Shown here: positions 25,416 through 34,648 of the stretch, in pieces
Layout of the letters: every line of letters starts with the position of its first letter
How positions within the stretch are numbered: the stretch's first letter is position 1
Origin: Blastococcus haudaquaticus
GTDB taxonomy: Bacteria > Actinomycetota > Actinomycetes > Mycobacteriales > Geodermatophilaceae
Direction of reading: 5' to 3'
Length of the DNA stretch: 64,000 bases
Assembly (NCBI RefSeq): GCF_900230285.1
Contig: NZ_OCNK01000001.1
Location: 992,001 to 1,056,000, forward strand
Notes under the pieces: generated by a model
What the model saw: only the letters and a program-made list of their open reading frames with translations
Told to the model about the DNA's origin: nothing
The model's database searches: none
Position numbers and translations under genes: made by a program

Positions 25416-26708
25416 ATGACCGACCCGCAGAGCTGGAGCTTCGAGACCCGGCAGATCCACGCCGGCACGAGCCCCGACCCGACGACCGGCGCCCGCGCGC
25501 TGCCGATCTACGCCACCACGGCCTACCAGTTCCGCGACAGCAAGCACGCCGCGGACCTCTTCGCCCTGGCCGAGATGGGCAACATCTACACGCGGATCAT
25601 GAACCCGACGCAGGACGCGCTGGAGCAGCGCGTGGCCTCGCTCGAGGGCGGTGTCGCGGCGCTGGCCGTGGCGAGCGGGCAGTCGGCGACCACCCTGGCG
25701 CTGCTCAACGTCGCCGAGGCCGGCGACCACGTCGTCGCCTCCGCCTCGCTGTACGGCGGCACGTACAACCTGCTGCACCACTCGCTGCCCAAGCTCGGCG
25801 TCACGGTCTCCTTCGTCGAGAACCCGGACGACCCGGAGAACTGGCAGTCCCTGGTGCAGGCCAACACCAAGGCCTTCTTCGGCGAGACCATCGGCAACCC
25901 CAAGGGCGACATCCTCGACATCGAGACCGTCGCCGGGGTGGCCCACCGCAACGGCGTCCCGCTGATCGTCGACAACACCATCGCGACGCCGTACCTGATC
26001 CGGCCGTTCGAGTTCGGCGCGGACGTCGTCGTGCACTCGGCCACCAAGTACCTGGGCGGGCACGGCACCGCGATCGCCGGCCTGATCGTGGACGGCGGCA
26101 CGTTCGACTGGGCCGGTGGCAAGCACCCGGGCTTCACCACCCCGGACCCGACCTACAACGGCGTGGTCTACAAGGATCTGGGCGCACCCGCCTACGCGCT
26201 CAAGGCCCGCGTGCAGCTGCTGCGCGACCTCGGCCCGGCCATTTCCCCGTTCAACGCCTTCCTGGTCGTGCAGGGCATCGAGACGCTGTCGCTGCGCCTC
26301 GAGCGGCACGTGGGGAACGCCACGAAGGTGGCGCGGTTCCTGGAGAGCCACGACGCCGTCGACCGGGTGAACTACCCGGCGCTGGAGTCCTCGCCGTGGC
26401 ACGGGGCGCAGCAGAAGTACGCGCCCAAGGGTGCCGGTGCGGTGCTGACGTTCGAGCTGCACGGGGGCCGCGAGGCCGGCCAGAAGTTCGTGGAGGCGCT
26501 GGAGCTGCACAGCCACGTGGCCAACATCGGTGACGTCCGCAGCCTCGTCATCCACCCGGCGTCGACGACGCACTCGCAGCTCACGCCCGACGAGCAGCTG
26601 ACGACCGGTGTCACGCCGGGCCTGGTGCGACTCGCCGTGGGCCTGGAGGGCATCGAGGACATCCTCGCCGACCTCGAGGCCGGTTTCCGCGCCGCCAAGG
26701 CCGTCTGA
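25416..26708 (+). CDS. metY: O-acetylhomoserine sulfhydrylase
   Basis: 430-residue Cys/Met-metabolism PLP enzyme making homocysteine from O-acetylhomoserine and sulfide in the direct sulfhydrylation route. Features are the N-terminal ETRQIHAG, the MGNIYTRIMNPTQDALE substrate region (54-70) and Schiff-base lysine K211 in HSATKYLGGHGT. The length and the extended loop around the GGKHPGFTTPDPTYNGVVY region are typical of MetY rather than MetB. The ATG at 25416 follows TAGGAG. It is controlled by the upstream SAM riboswitch and is followed 19 bp later by metX. Confidence 0.94.
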   Translation: MTDPQSWSFETRQIHAGTSPDPTTGARALPIYATTAYQFRDSKHAADLFALAEMGNIYTRIMNPTQDALEQRVASLEGGVAALAVASGQSATTLALLNVAEAGDHVVASASLYGGTYNLLHHSLPKLGVTVSFVENPDDPENWQSLVQANTKAFFGETIGNPKGDILDIETVAGVAHRNGVPLIVDNTIATPYLIRPFEFGADVVVHSATKYLGGHGTAIAGLIVDGGTFDWAGGKHPGFTTPDPTYNGVVYKDLGAPAYALKARVQLLRDLGPAISPFNAFLVVQGIETLSLRLERHVGNATKVARFLESHDAVDRVNYPALESSPWHGAQQKYAPKGAGAVLTFELHGGREAGQKFVEALELHSHVANIGDVRSLVIHPASTTHSQLTPDEQLTTGVTPGLVRLAVGLEGIEDILADLEAGFRAAKAV

Positions 26709-26727
26709 CCGCGCCGGCGGGCCGATC

Positions 26728-27798
26728 ATGGGCGGGTGGGTCGAGGGGGACCCGGTCGGCGACCGGGTGTTCCTCGACCTGCCCGCGTTCTCCCCGGAGC
26801 GCGGCGGCGTGCTGCCGGCGGTCCGGGTCGCGTACGAGACGTGGGGGACCCTCGCGGCGGACGGCGGGAACGCCGTCCTGGTCGAGCACGCTCTCACCGG
26901 CGACAGCCACGTCGTCGGTCCGGCCGGGCCGGGGCACCCGACGCCGGGGTGGTGGGACGGGCTGGTCGGGCCCGGCGCCCCGCTGGACACCGACCGGTTC
27001 TTCGTCGTCTGCGCCAACGTGCTGGGCGGCTGCCAGGGGACGACGGGGCCGTCGTCCCTCGACCCGGACGGGATCCGCTGGGGGTCGCGGTTCCCCGAGG
27101 TGACCGTCGGCGACCAGGTGCGGGTGGAGGCGGCGCTCGCCGACGCGCTCGGCATCGACCGGTGGGCGTGCGTCGTCGGCGGCTCCATGGGCGGCATGCG
27201 GGCGCTGGAGTGGGCGGTGGCGCTCCCCGAGCGGGTGGGGACGCTGTTCTTCCTCGCGTCGGGCGCCGTGGCCACCGCCGACCAGATCGGCACGCAGACC
27301 ACCCAGCAGGCCGCCGTGCGCAGCGACCCCCGCTGGGCGGGCGGTGACTACGACCCGGCCGACCCCCCGCTGCAGGGGCTGGGCGTCGCCCGCCGGATCG
27401 CCCACCTCACCTACCGCAGCGCGTTCGAGCTGGGTGAGCGGTTCGGCTCCGCGGTGCAGGAGGACGGCCGGTTCGCCGTCGCCAGCTACCTGGAGCACCA
27501 CGCCGACAAGCTGGGCCGCCGGTTCGACGCCGGCAGCTACGTCGTGCTCACCGAGACCATGAACAGCTGGGACGTCGGCCGTGGCCGCGGTGGCGTCGAG
27601 GCGGCGCTGGGCCGGGTGACCGCGCGGTCGGTGGTGGCCGGTGTGGACAGCGACCGGCTCTACCCGATCACCCAGCAGCAGCAGGTGGCCGACGGGCTCG
27701 ACGTCCCGCTGCACGTGATCGCGTCCCCCTACGGGCACGACGGCTTCCTCATCGAGGTGGACGCGGTCGGGAAGCTGCTGCGGGACCTGCTGCGCTGA
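26728..27798 (+). CDS. metX: Homoserine O-acetyltransferase
   Basis: 356-residue alpha/beta-hydrolase-fold acyltransferase making O-acetylhomoserine from acetyl-CoA and homoserine, the substrate for MetY. Nucleophile S153 is in GGSMGGMRALEW; the acid and base are in AGVDSDRLYP and PYGHDGFL near the C-terminus. The segment VLGGCQGTTGPSS is typical of MetX. ATG 26728 begins MGGWVEGD; the upstream open frame lies inside metY. It is co-transcribed with metY under the riboswitch and ended by the strong hairpin at 27851. Confidence 0.93.
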   Translation: MGGWVEGDPVGDRVFLDLPAFSPERGGVLPAVRVAYETWGTLAADGGNAVLVEHALTGDSHVVGPAGPGHPTPGWWDGLVGPGAPLDTDRFFVVCANVLGGCQGTTGPSSLDPDGIRWGSRFPEVTVGDQVRVEAALADALGIDRWACVVGGSMGGMRALEWAVALPERVGTLFFLASGAVATADQIGTQTTQQAAVRSDPRWAGGDYDPADPPLQGLGVARRIAHLTYRSAFELGERFGSAVQEDGRFAVASYLEHHADKLGRRFDAGSYVVLTETMNSWDVGRGRGGVEAALGRVTARSVVAGVDSDRLYPITQQQQVADGLDVPLHVIASPYGHDGFLIEVDAVGKLLRDLLR

Positions 27799-27806
27799 CC
27801 GCTGCG

Positions 27807-27846
27807 CCTGCCACCTGCCACCTGCCACCTGCCACCTGCCACCTGC
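27807..27846. repeat. 7-bp tandem repeat, about 5.7 copies
   Basis: The unit CCTGCCA is repeated perfectly five times from 27807 to 27841, followed by a partial CCTGC. It lies directly after the metX stop and before the terminator. Confidence 0.9.
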
Positions 27847-27850
27847 GGAT

Positions 27851-27888
27851 GCTCGTGCTCTGAGTCCGTGGGGACTCAGAGCACGAGC
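27851..27888. terminator. Strong terminator hairpin after metX
   Basis: Perfect 17-bp inverted repeat (27851-27867 with 27872-27888) closing a GTGG tetraloop. It ends the metYX transcript; no U-tract follows. Confidence 0.85.
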
Positions 27889-27917
27889 GTGCGGAGGTGC
27901 CGCTCCGGTCGCCTGGG

Positions 27918-27923
27918 TAGCGT
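27918..27923 (+). promoter_or_regulatory. -10-like hexamer for a leaderless start
   Basis: TAGCGT lies 8 nt before the ATG at 27932 with no Shine-Dalgarno between. Confidence 0.4.
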
Positions 27924-27931
27924 CGCCGGGC

Positions 27932-29137
27932 ATGAGCTACGACGTCGCCGCGGTCCGGGCGCAGTTCCCGGCGCTGCGAGCCGGCACCGCCCACTTCGAC
28001 GGCCCCGGTGGCACCCAGGTGCCGGAGGCCGTCGCCCGCGCGGTCGCCGACACCCTCACCGCGCCGATCGCCAACCGCGGCCGGACCACCGCCGCGGAAC
28101 GCACCGCCGACGACGTCGTGACCGGTGCACGCTCGGCCCTGGCGGACCTGCTCGGCGCCGACCCGCGCGGGATCGTCTTCGGCCGCAGCGCCACCCAGCT
28201 GACCTTCGACGCCTCGCGGGCGATCGCGGCCGGCTGGGGGCCGGGTGACGAGGTCGTCGTCTCCCGGCTCGACCACGACGCGAACATCCGCCCGTGGGTG
28301 ATCGCGGCCGAGGCCGCCGGCGCGACGGTGCGCTGGGCGGCCTTCGACCCCGCGACGGGCGAGCTCACCGCCGACGACGTCGCCGAGGTGCTCACCGACC
28401 GCACCCGGCTGGTGGCCGTCACCGGGGCGTCGAACCTGATCGGCACCCGCCCGCCGGTGGCCGCCATCGCCGAGCGCGTGCACGCGGCCGGCGCCCTGCT
28501 CGCGGTCGACGGCGTGCACCTCACCGCCCACGCCCCCGTGGACGTCCGCGCGCTGGGCGCGGACCTCTACACCTGCTCGCCGTACAAGTTCCTCGGGCCG
28601 CACTGCGGCGTCCTGACCGCCGACCCCGCGCTGCTGGGGTCGCTGGCACCGGCCAAGCTGCTGCCGTCGTCGGACGACGTCCCGGAGCGCTTCGAGCTGG
28701 GCACGCTGCCCTACGAGCTGATGGCCGGGACGACGGCGGCGATCGACTTCCTCGCCGGCCTCGCCCCGGACGGTGGTACGCGGCGGGAGCGGCTGCTGAG
28801 CGCGATGGCGGCCGTCGAGGAGTACGAGGACGGCCTGCGCGAGCACCTGGAGGCGGGCCTGGCCGCGCTGCCCGGTGTCCGGCTCTGGTCGCGCGCCGCG
28901 CACCGGACGCCCACCCTGCTGGCCACGTTCGACGGGCGGGACGCCGCGGACGCGTACCGCTTCCTCGCCGCGCGGGGGGTGAACGCTCCGGCGGGCTCGT
29001 TCTACGCGATCGAGGCCAGCCGCTGGCTCGGCCTCGGCGCCGCCGGCGGCCTGCGCGTCGGCCTCGCGCCCTACAGCGACCGCGACGACGTCGACCGCCT
29101 GCTCACGGGCCTGAGGGAGTGGCTGGCCGTCCGTTAG
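27932..29137 (+). CDS. Cysteine desulfurase-like class V aminotransferase
   Basis: 401-residue fold-type I PLP protein of the SufS/CsdA-like group, subfamily like Vibrio VC1184. PLP residues are D193 and H196 in LLAVDGVHLTAH and Schiff-base lysine K219 in CSPYKFLGPHCG. I do not see the flexible cysteine loop of true SufS/IscS desulfurases at the usual place (the sequence there is THSLG-free and ends FELGTLPYELM), so desulfurase activity is uncertain. It stands alone after the metX terminator and probably has its own leaderless promoter. Confidence 0.85.
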   Translation: MSYDVAAVRAQFPALRAGTAHFDGPGGTQVPEAVARAVADTLTAPIANRGRTTAAERTADDVVTGARSALADLLGADPRGIVFGRSATQLTFDASRAIAAGWGPGDEVVVSRLDHDANIRPWVIAAEAAGATVRWAAFDPATGELTADDVAEVLTDRTRLVAVTGASNLIGTRPPVAAIAERVHAAGALLAVDGVHLTAHAPVDVRALGADLYTCSPYKFLGPHCGVLTADPALLGSLAPAKLLPSSDDVPERFELGTLPYELMAGTTAAIDFLAGLAPDGGTRRERLLSAMAAVEEYEDGLREHLEAGLAALPGVRLWSRAAHRTPTLLATFDGRDAADAYRFLAARGVNAPAGSFYAIEASRWLGLGAAGGLRVGLAPYSDRDDVDRLLTGLREWLAVR

Positions 29138-29147
29138 GACCCCGGCG

Positions 29148-29738
29148 TCAGGACAAGGCGTCGCCCGGCACCATGCCGGCCGGCGGCAGCGGGCGCCGGA
29201 CCACCGGGCGGACCTTGCGCGCCTCGGGGAGCCGCTCGTAGTAGGCGGCCGCGTTCCCGCGGATGTGCAGCAGGTCGTCGTCGGTGGCCTCCCGCACCAC
29301 CTTCGCCGGGACGCCGGCGATCACCGAGCGCGGCGGGAACTGCTTGCCCTGGGTGACCACGGCGCCGGCGGCCACGATCGAGCCCGAGCCGATGTGCGCT
29401 CCGTTCATGACGACGCTGCCCATGCCCACCAGCACCTCGTCGTCGATCCGGGCCCCGTGCAGCACCACGCGGTGCCCCACGGTGACGTCCCGCCCGATCA
29501 CCAGCGGGAAGCCGGGGTCGGAGTGCAGCGTGCAGCCGTCCTGGACGTTGGACCCCGCGCCGATCTCGATCGTCTCGTGGTCGGCCCGGGCCACCGCGCC
29601 GTACCAGATGCTGGCGCGCGGACCCATGCTGACGGCACCCACCACGACGGCGGTCGGTGCCACGAAGGCGTCGTCGTCGATCTTCGGGGCCCCGAAGGGG
29701 AGTTCCGCGATGTAGTTGTCTGCCACGCCGTCCAGCAC
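29148..29738 (-). CDS. Gamma-carbonic anhydrase family protein
   Basis: 196-residue left-handed beta-helix (hexapeptide repeat) protein. The repeats run from DDDAFVAPTAVVVGAV through IVAAGAVVTQGKQFPPRSVI, and histidines placed as zinc ligands are visible in TLHSD, TVGHRVVLHG. Homologues hydrate CO2 or act as acyltransferase-like proteins (YrdA/PaaY). Two GTG starts are possible, 29738 (chosen) and 29726; neither has a clear Shine-Dalgarno. It is divergent from the MetE-like gene. Confidence 0.85.
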   Translation of the reverse strand: MLDGVADNYIAELPFGAPKIDDDAFVAPTAVVVGAVSMGPRASIWYGAVARADHETIEIGAGSNVQDGCTLHSDPGFPLVIGRDVTVGHRVVLHGARIDDEVLVGMGSVVMNGAHIGSGSIVAAGAVVTQGKQFPPRSVIAGVPAKVVREATDDDLLHIRGNAAAYYERLPEARKVRPVVRRPLPPAGMVPGDALS

Positions 29739-29777
29739 AGCACAGCCCCGGACTGCGCGCACCGGTCGCCCGCGCGG

Positions 29778-29783
29778 CAGACT
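29778..29783 (+). promoter_or_regulatory. -10-like hexamer for a leaderless start
   Basis: CAGACT lies 7 nt before the ATG at 29791; no Shine-Dalgarno is present. Confidence 0.4.
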
Positions 29784-29790
29784 CGCCGAC

Positions 29791-30828
29791 ATGCCCGCCC
29801 GCGCCCTGCCCCGGCTGCCCACGTCGATCGTCGGGAGCCTGCCCCAGCCGGACTGGCTCATCGACCGGGACCGCCTCGCCCACCAGTTCCCGCCACGGGT
29901 GCGGGCAGCGGAGCTGTGGCGGGTCGCGCCGGAGCTCCTCGCCGGGGCGCAGGACGACGCGACCCTGCTGGCGATCCGGTCGCAGGAGGACGCGGGGCTC
30001 GACATCGTCACCGACGGCGAGATCCGGCGGGAGTCGTACTCCAACCACTTCGCGACGGCGCTCAGCGGGATCGACGTGGACCGTCCCGGCAGCATCCTCA
30101 ACCGCTCCGGCAAGCCGATCCCGGTGCCGCGGGTGGTCGGTGACGTCGGCCGGCCGGCCCCCGTCCAGGCCGACGACGTCCGGTTCCTGCGCGCGCACAC
30201 CGACCGGACCGTGAAGATCACCGTCCCCGGGCCCTTCACCATGGCGCAGCAAGCCCAGGACGACCACTACGGCGACGACCGCGCGCTGGCGCTGGCCTAC
30301 GCCGACGTCGTCCGTGCCGAGATCGCGGACCTCTTCGCCGCCGGCGCCGACATCGTGCAGATCGACGAGCCGTGGCTGCAGGCCCGCCCCGACGTCGCCC
30401 GGCGGTACGGGGCGGAGGCGGTGACCCGGGCCGTGGAGGGCGCGCCCGGCCCGGTGCACCTGCACCTGTGCTTCGGCTACGCCGCGATGGTCGCCGAGCG
30501 TCCCGAGGGCTACTCGTTCCTGCCCGAGCTCGCCGACACCCCCGTCGACACGGTGGCCGTGGAGACCGCGCAGTCCTCCCTCGACCCGGCCACGCTGCGG
30601 CCGCTCCGCGGCAAGGGCATCGCCCTCGGCGTCCTCGACCTGTCCACCCCGGAGGTGGAGACCCCCGAGGTGGTGGCCGACCGCGTCCGGCGGGCGCTGG
30701 TCGACGTCGACGTCGACCGGCTGGTGCTCACCAGCGACTGCGGTCTCAAGTACCTGCCCCGCGACTCCGCCGCCGGCAAGATGCGCTCCCTGGCGCTGGC
30801 CGCCGAGATCCTGCGCGCCGAGCTCTAG
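29791..30828 (+). CDS. MetE C-terminal-like methyltransferase
   Basis: 345-residue protein equal to only the catalytic barrel of cobalamin-independent methionine synthase. Zinc ligands H225 and C227 (LHLHLCFGY) and C317 (TSDCGLKYL) are present, as is TSIVGSLPQPDWL at the N-terminus. It lacks the N-terminal barrel of full MetE (about 750 residues), as in archaeal-type core MetE and methylcobalamin:homocysteine enzymes. It may methylate homocysteine or another thiol. The ATG at 29791 is preferred; an upstream in-frame start at 29716 would overlap the divergent gene's start. Confidence 0.85.
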   Translation: MPARALPRLPTSIVGSLPQPDWLIDRDRLAHQFPPRVRAAELWRVAPELLAGAQDDATLLAIRSQEDAGLDIVTDGEIRRESYSNHFATALSGIDVDRPGSILNRSGKPIPVPRVVGDVGRPAPVQADDVRFLRAHTDRTVKITVPGPFTMAQQAQDDHYGDDRALALAYADVVRAEIADLFAAGADIVQIDEPWLQARPDVARRYGAEAVTRAVEGAPGPVHLHLCFGYAAMVAERPEGYSFLPELADTPVDTVAVETAQSSLDPATLRPLRGKGIALGVLDLSTPEVETPEVVADRVRRALVDVDVDRLVLTSDCGLKYLPRDSAAGKMRSLALAAEILRAEL

Positions 30829-31026
30829 TCAGCTCTCGTCGGGCGTGAAGACGTCCTCGATCCGGCAGCCGAACAGGGCCGCCACCCGGAACGCCAGCGG
30901 CAGGCTGGGGTCGAAGCGTCCCTTCTCGAGCGAGATCACGGTCTGCCGGGAGACGCCCAGCTCCTCGGCCAGCCGGCCCTGCGACCAGCCGCGGGCGGCG
31001 CGGCGCTCGGCGAGGTCGTTGCGCAC
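30829..31026 (-). CDS. Small XRE-family helix-turn-helix regulator
   Basis: 65-residue Cro/CI-type repressor that is almost only the HTH domain (WSQGRLAEELGVSRQTVISL), of the group typically found as the partner of a small membrane protein. The GTG at 31026 lies 5 bp after the stop of the upstream membrane protein with GAGGGGG before it, so the two are co-transcribed. It probably autoregulates through the paired TGTCAAG palindromes at 31452-31516. It converges on the MetE-like gene, whose stop immediately abuts its own. Confidence 0.85.
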   Translation of the reverse strand: MRNDLAERRAARGWSQGRLAEELGVSRQTVISLEKGRFDPSLPLAFRVAALFGCRIEDVFTPDES

Positions 31027-31031
31027 CCCCC

Positions 31032-31439
31032 TCAGGCCTCGCGTCGGCGCAGCACCGCGAGGCGGACGGCCACGTCGGCCATCGCGACGACGAGCAGGGC
31101 GCCCAGCGCCGTCGTCGCGGCCACCTCCAGGCCGGTGGTGGCGAGCGCGGTCGTGCCGACGCCCGCGACGACCAGGACGTCCAGGAACGACGCCGAGGCG
31201 CTGCGGTGCCACCACTGCTGCTCGACGGTCTCCTCCGGCCGGGCGACCTCCTCGGTGTCCGCGGTGCCGGACAGGAAGACCAGCCAGCCGACGCCGTAGG
31301 CCGGTCCGACGGCGCACGCGGCGAAGACGCCGGTGCGCAGCCAGAACTCGTCGTCGTTCCCGAAGACCCCGGCCAGCAACCCGAGCGCGGCCGCGATCAC
31401 CAGCCCCGTGAGCACCGCAGCGACGTGCCGCACGACCAT
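31032..31439 (-). CDS. Small four-helix membrane protein
   Basis: 135 residues with predicted membrane segments at about 5-25, 35-55, 85-102 and 105-125, and a charged loop containing DTEEVARPEETVEQQWW. The function is unknown; such proteins often sit beside a small XRE regulator, as here, and may control or respond to it. The ATG at 31439 has AGGGGAG upstream and is placed just after the double operator. Confidence 0.75.
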   Translation of the reverse strand: MVVRHVAAVLTGLVIAAALGLLAGVFGNDDEFWLRTGVFAACAVGPAYGVGWLVFLSGTADTEEVARPEETVEQQWWHRSASASFLDVLVVAGVGTTALATTGLEVAATTALGALLVVAMADVAVRLAVLRRREA

Positions 31440-31451
31440 GATCGACTCCCC

Positions 31452-31516
31452 TGTGAAGCGTGCTTGACAGGGGAGAGGGAATCAGCGGTGCACGGAACTG
31501 TCAAGCACGCTTGACA
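31452..31516 (-). promoter_or_regulatory. Two 18-bp palindromic operators before the membrane protein/XRE pair
   Basis: TGTCAAGCACGCTTGACA (31499-31516) is a perfect 7-bp inverted repeat around 4 bp. TGTGAAGCGTGCTTGACA (31452-31469) is the same site with one changed base. Centres are 47 bp apart. The first contains a minus-strand TTGACA usable as -35, so binding would block transcription. Confidence 0.65.
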
Positions 31517-31522
31517 GAGGTG

Positions 31523-32905
<1,383 letters not shown>

Positions 32906-32931
32906 TCAACGTACGCGCGACGCTCCGGCGC

Positions 32932-33822
32932 TCACGGGACGACCTCGGCCAGCGCCTTGGGGATCTCCCCCGGCAGCTCCCGCGCGAGGAAGCCGAGCCG
33001 CCCCACCGAGGAGGCCAGCCGCTCCCCCGCCCGGCCGTGCAGGTAGGCGGCCCAGACCGCGGCCTGGGCCGGCTCGGCGCCACGGGCCAGCAGGCCTCCG
33101 GTGATGCCGGCCCGCACGTCGCCGGAGCCGGAGACACCCAGCCCGGCGTTCCCGCTCTCGTCCAGCCACAGCTGCCCGTCCGGCGTCGCGATCCACGACG
33201 TCGCCCCGCCCAGGCCGACGACCGCCCGCGTCCGCCCCGCGAGATCGAGGGTGGCCGCGCCCGGGTCGTCGTCGATCTCGTCCTCCTCCACGTGCAGGGC
33301 GTAGCTGATCTCCGTCGGGTTCGGGGTCAGCACCACCCGGCCGCCGAGGTGGTGCAGGCAGGTGTCGTCGGCGGTGACGCAGGCCAGCCCGAGAGCGTCG
33401 ATGGCGAGGGGGCCGCGGAGGTGCGGCAGGAGCCGCTTGCCGAAGGCCTCCGTCGCGTCCTTGTCCGTCATGCCCGGCCCGATGAGCACGGCGTCGGCGG
33501 ACTCGGCCAGCTCGCGCACGACGTCCGCGGCCTCGGGTGCCACGGCGCCGCCATCGGTCTCGGGCAGCGCCCGCACGAGGGCCTCGGGCAGCGCGGCGGC
33601 GGCGAACGGGGCGAGGGAGGCCACGGTGGCGACCTGGAGCTTGCCGGCGCCCGCGCGCATGGCGCCCTCGGCGGCGAGCAGGACGGCGCCCAGGGTCTCG
33701 GTGCTGCCCCCGATCACCAGGATCGAGCCGCGGGCGTTCTTGCCGCCGGTCGGCTCCGGGAGCTGCCAGCCGCGCAGCACCTCGGGGGTGACCTGCGTGG
33801 GCTCAGGGCTGCTGGACGACAT
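32932..33822 (-). CDS. nnrD: ADP-dependent NAD(P)H-hydrate dehydratase
   Basis: 296-residue ribokinase-fold repair enzyme restoring NAD(P)H from its hydrate using ADP. Features are KNARGSILVIGGSTETLGA (phosphate-binding start), LTPNPTEISYAL and GVSGSGDVRAGI with the catalytic aspartate near residue 240. Many bacteria fuse this to an epimerase domain (NnrE); here it stands alone. The start at 33822 overlaps the 3' end of the histidine phosphatase gene by 20 bp. Confidence 0.88.
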   Translation of the reverse strand: MSSSSPEPTQVTPEVLRGWQLPEPTGGKNARGSILVIGGSTETLGAVLLAAEGAMRAGAGKLQVATVASLAPFAAAALPEALVRALPETDGGAVAPEAADVVRELAESADAVLIGPGMTDKDATEAFGKRLLPHLRGPLAIDALGLACVTADDTCLHHLGGRVVLTPNPTEISYALHVEEDEIDDDPGAATLDLAGRTRAVVGLGGATSWIATPDGQLWLDESGNAGLGVSGSGDVRAGITGGLLARGAEPAQAAVWAAYLHGRAGERLASSVGRLGFLARELPGEIPKALAEVVP

Positions 33823-34543
33823 CGGGCTCCTCGGTGACTTCCTCGTCGCGGGCGACCAGGTGGTCGACGGCGTTGAACTCGGCGAGCCGGAGATCGCCGG
33901 CGTCGTCCATCTCGTAGCGGGTCAGCGAGGCGTTGGCGACCTGTTCCTCGCGGTCGACCTCGAGCAGCTCCTGCTCGGTCAGTTCCTCGAGGACGTACCG
34001 GAGCACCATGATCACGGCCTGGTGGGCGACGATCAGCAGCCGTTCGCAGTCGTGCCGCAGCGCCTCGGTGGCCAGCAGGCTGCGGATCCGCAGCGCGACG
34101 TCGGCCCAGCTCTCCCCGCCCGGCGGCCGGTAGTAGAACTTCCCGAGCAGGTCGCGGCGGCGTGCCTCGTCCGGGTACTGCTCCCGGATCCCGGTGCCCG
34201 TCATGCCGTCGAAGGCACCGAAGTCGCGCTCGCGCAGCCGTTCGTCGGTGCGGACGCGGACGTCCAGTCCCGCGGTGGCCAGCTGTGCCGTCGTCAGCGC
34301 CCGGGCGAACGGCGAGCTCAGCACCGCCGTCGGCCGCTGGTCGGCGGGCAGCTCGGCCAGGTGCCGGCCGAGCGCCTCGGCCTGGGCGCGGCCGGTGTCG
34401 GACAGGGGGACGTCGGGGTCGCGGACGTCGAGCTCCAGGCGGCCGGCCCCGGCCTCCTGCGCCCGGGCGTCGGCGACGTTCCCCACGCTCTCGCCGTGGC
34501 GGACGAGCCACACCACCGCCGGTCCGGGTCCACGGTCGCTCAC
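33803..34543 (-). CDS. Histidine phosphatase (phosphoglycerate mutase-like)
   Basis: 246-residue branch-1 histidine phosphatase. The phospho-histidine H16 lies in VWLVRHGESVGNVAD; the second arginine/acid motifs (FARALTTAQLA, ERDFGAFDG) and the late histidine (IVAHQAVIMVL) are present. Substrate unknown; relatives dephosphorylate sugar phosphates or small metabolites. GTG start at 34543 with GAGGAG upstream. It is the first gene of a likely phosphatase-nnrD-gdhA run. Confidence 0.88.
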   Translation of the reverse strand: MSDRGPGPAVVWLVRHGESVGNVADARAQEAGAGRLELDVRDPDVPLSDTGRAQAEALGRHLAELPADQRPTAVLSSPFARALTTAQLATAGLDVRVRTDERLRERDFGAFDGMTGTGIREQYPDEARRRDLLGKFYYRPPGGESWADVALRIRSLLATEALRHDCERLLIVAHQAVIMVLRYVLEELTEQELLEVDREEQVANASLTRYEMDDAGDLRLAEFNAVDHLVARDEEVTEEPDVVQQP

Positions 34544-34636
34544 GGGCTCTCCTCGCCGGTGCAGGGTGCGGTCACCCGGACGGCGTTAGCCGCGCAGGTG
34601 AGCGCCGAAACCGGCCGAACCGTCAGTGGCCGCAGG

Positions 34637-34642
34637 CAGGAT
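34637..34642 (+). promoter_or_regulatory. -10-like hexamer for a leaderless start
   Basis: CAGGAT lies 6 nt before the GTG at 34649. Confidence 0.35.
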
Positions 34643-34648
34643 GTGCCC

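Noticed and set aside
27807-27846. CRISPR-like array
   Set aside because: The unit is 7 bp with no spacers; it is a simple tandem repeat.
27749-28903. Minus-strand frame with a repeated WQVAGGR peptide
   Set aside because: The repeat is only the CCTGCCA DNA tandem read backwards; the rest is antisense to the SufS-like gene.
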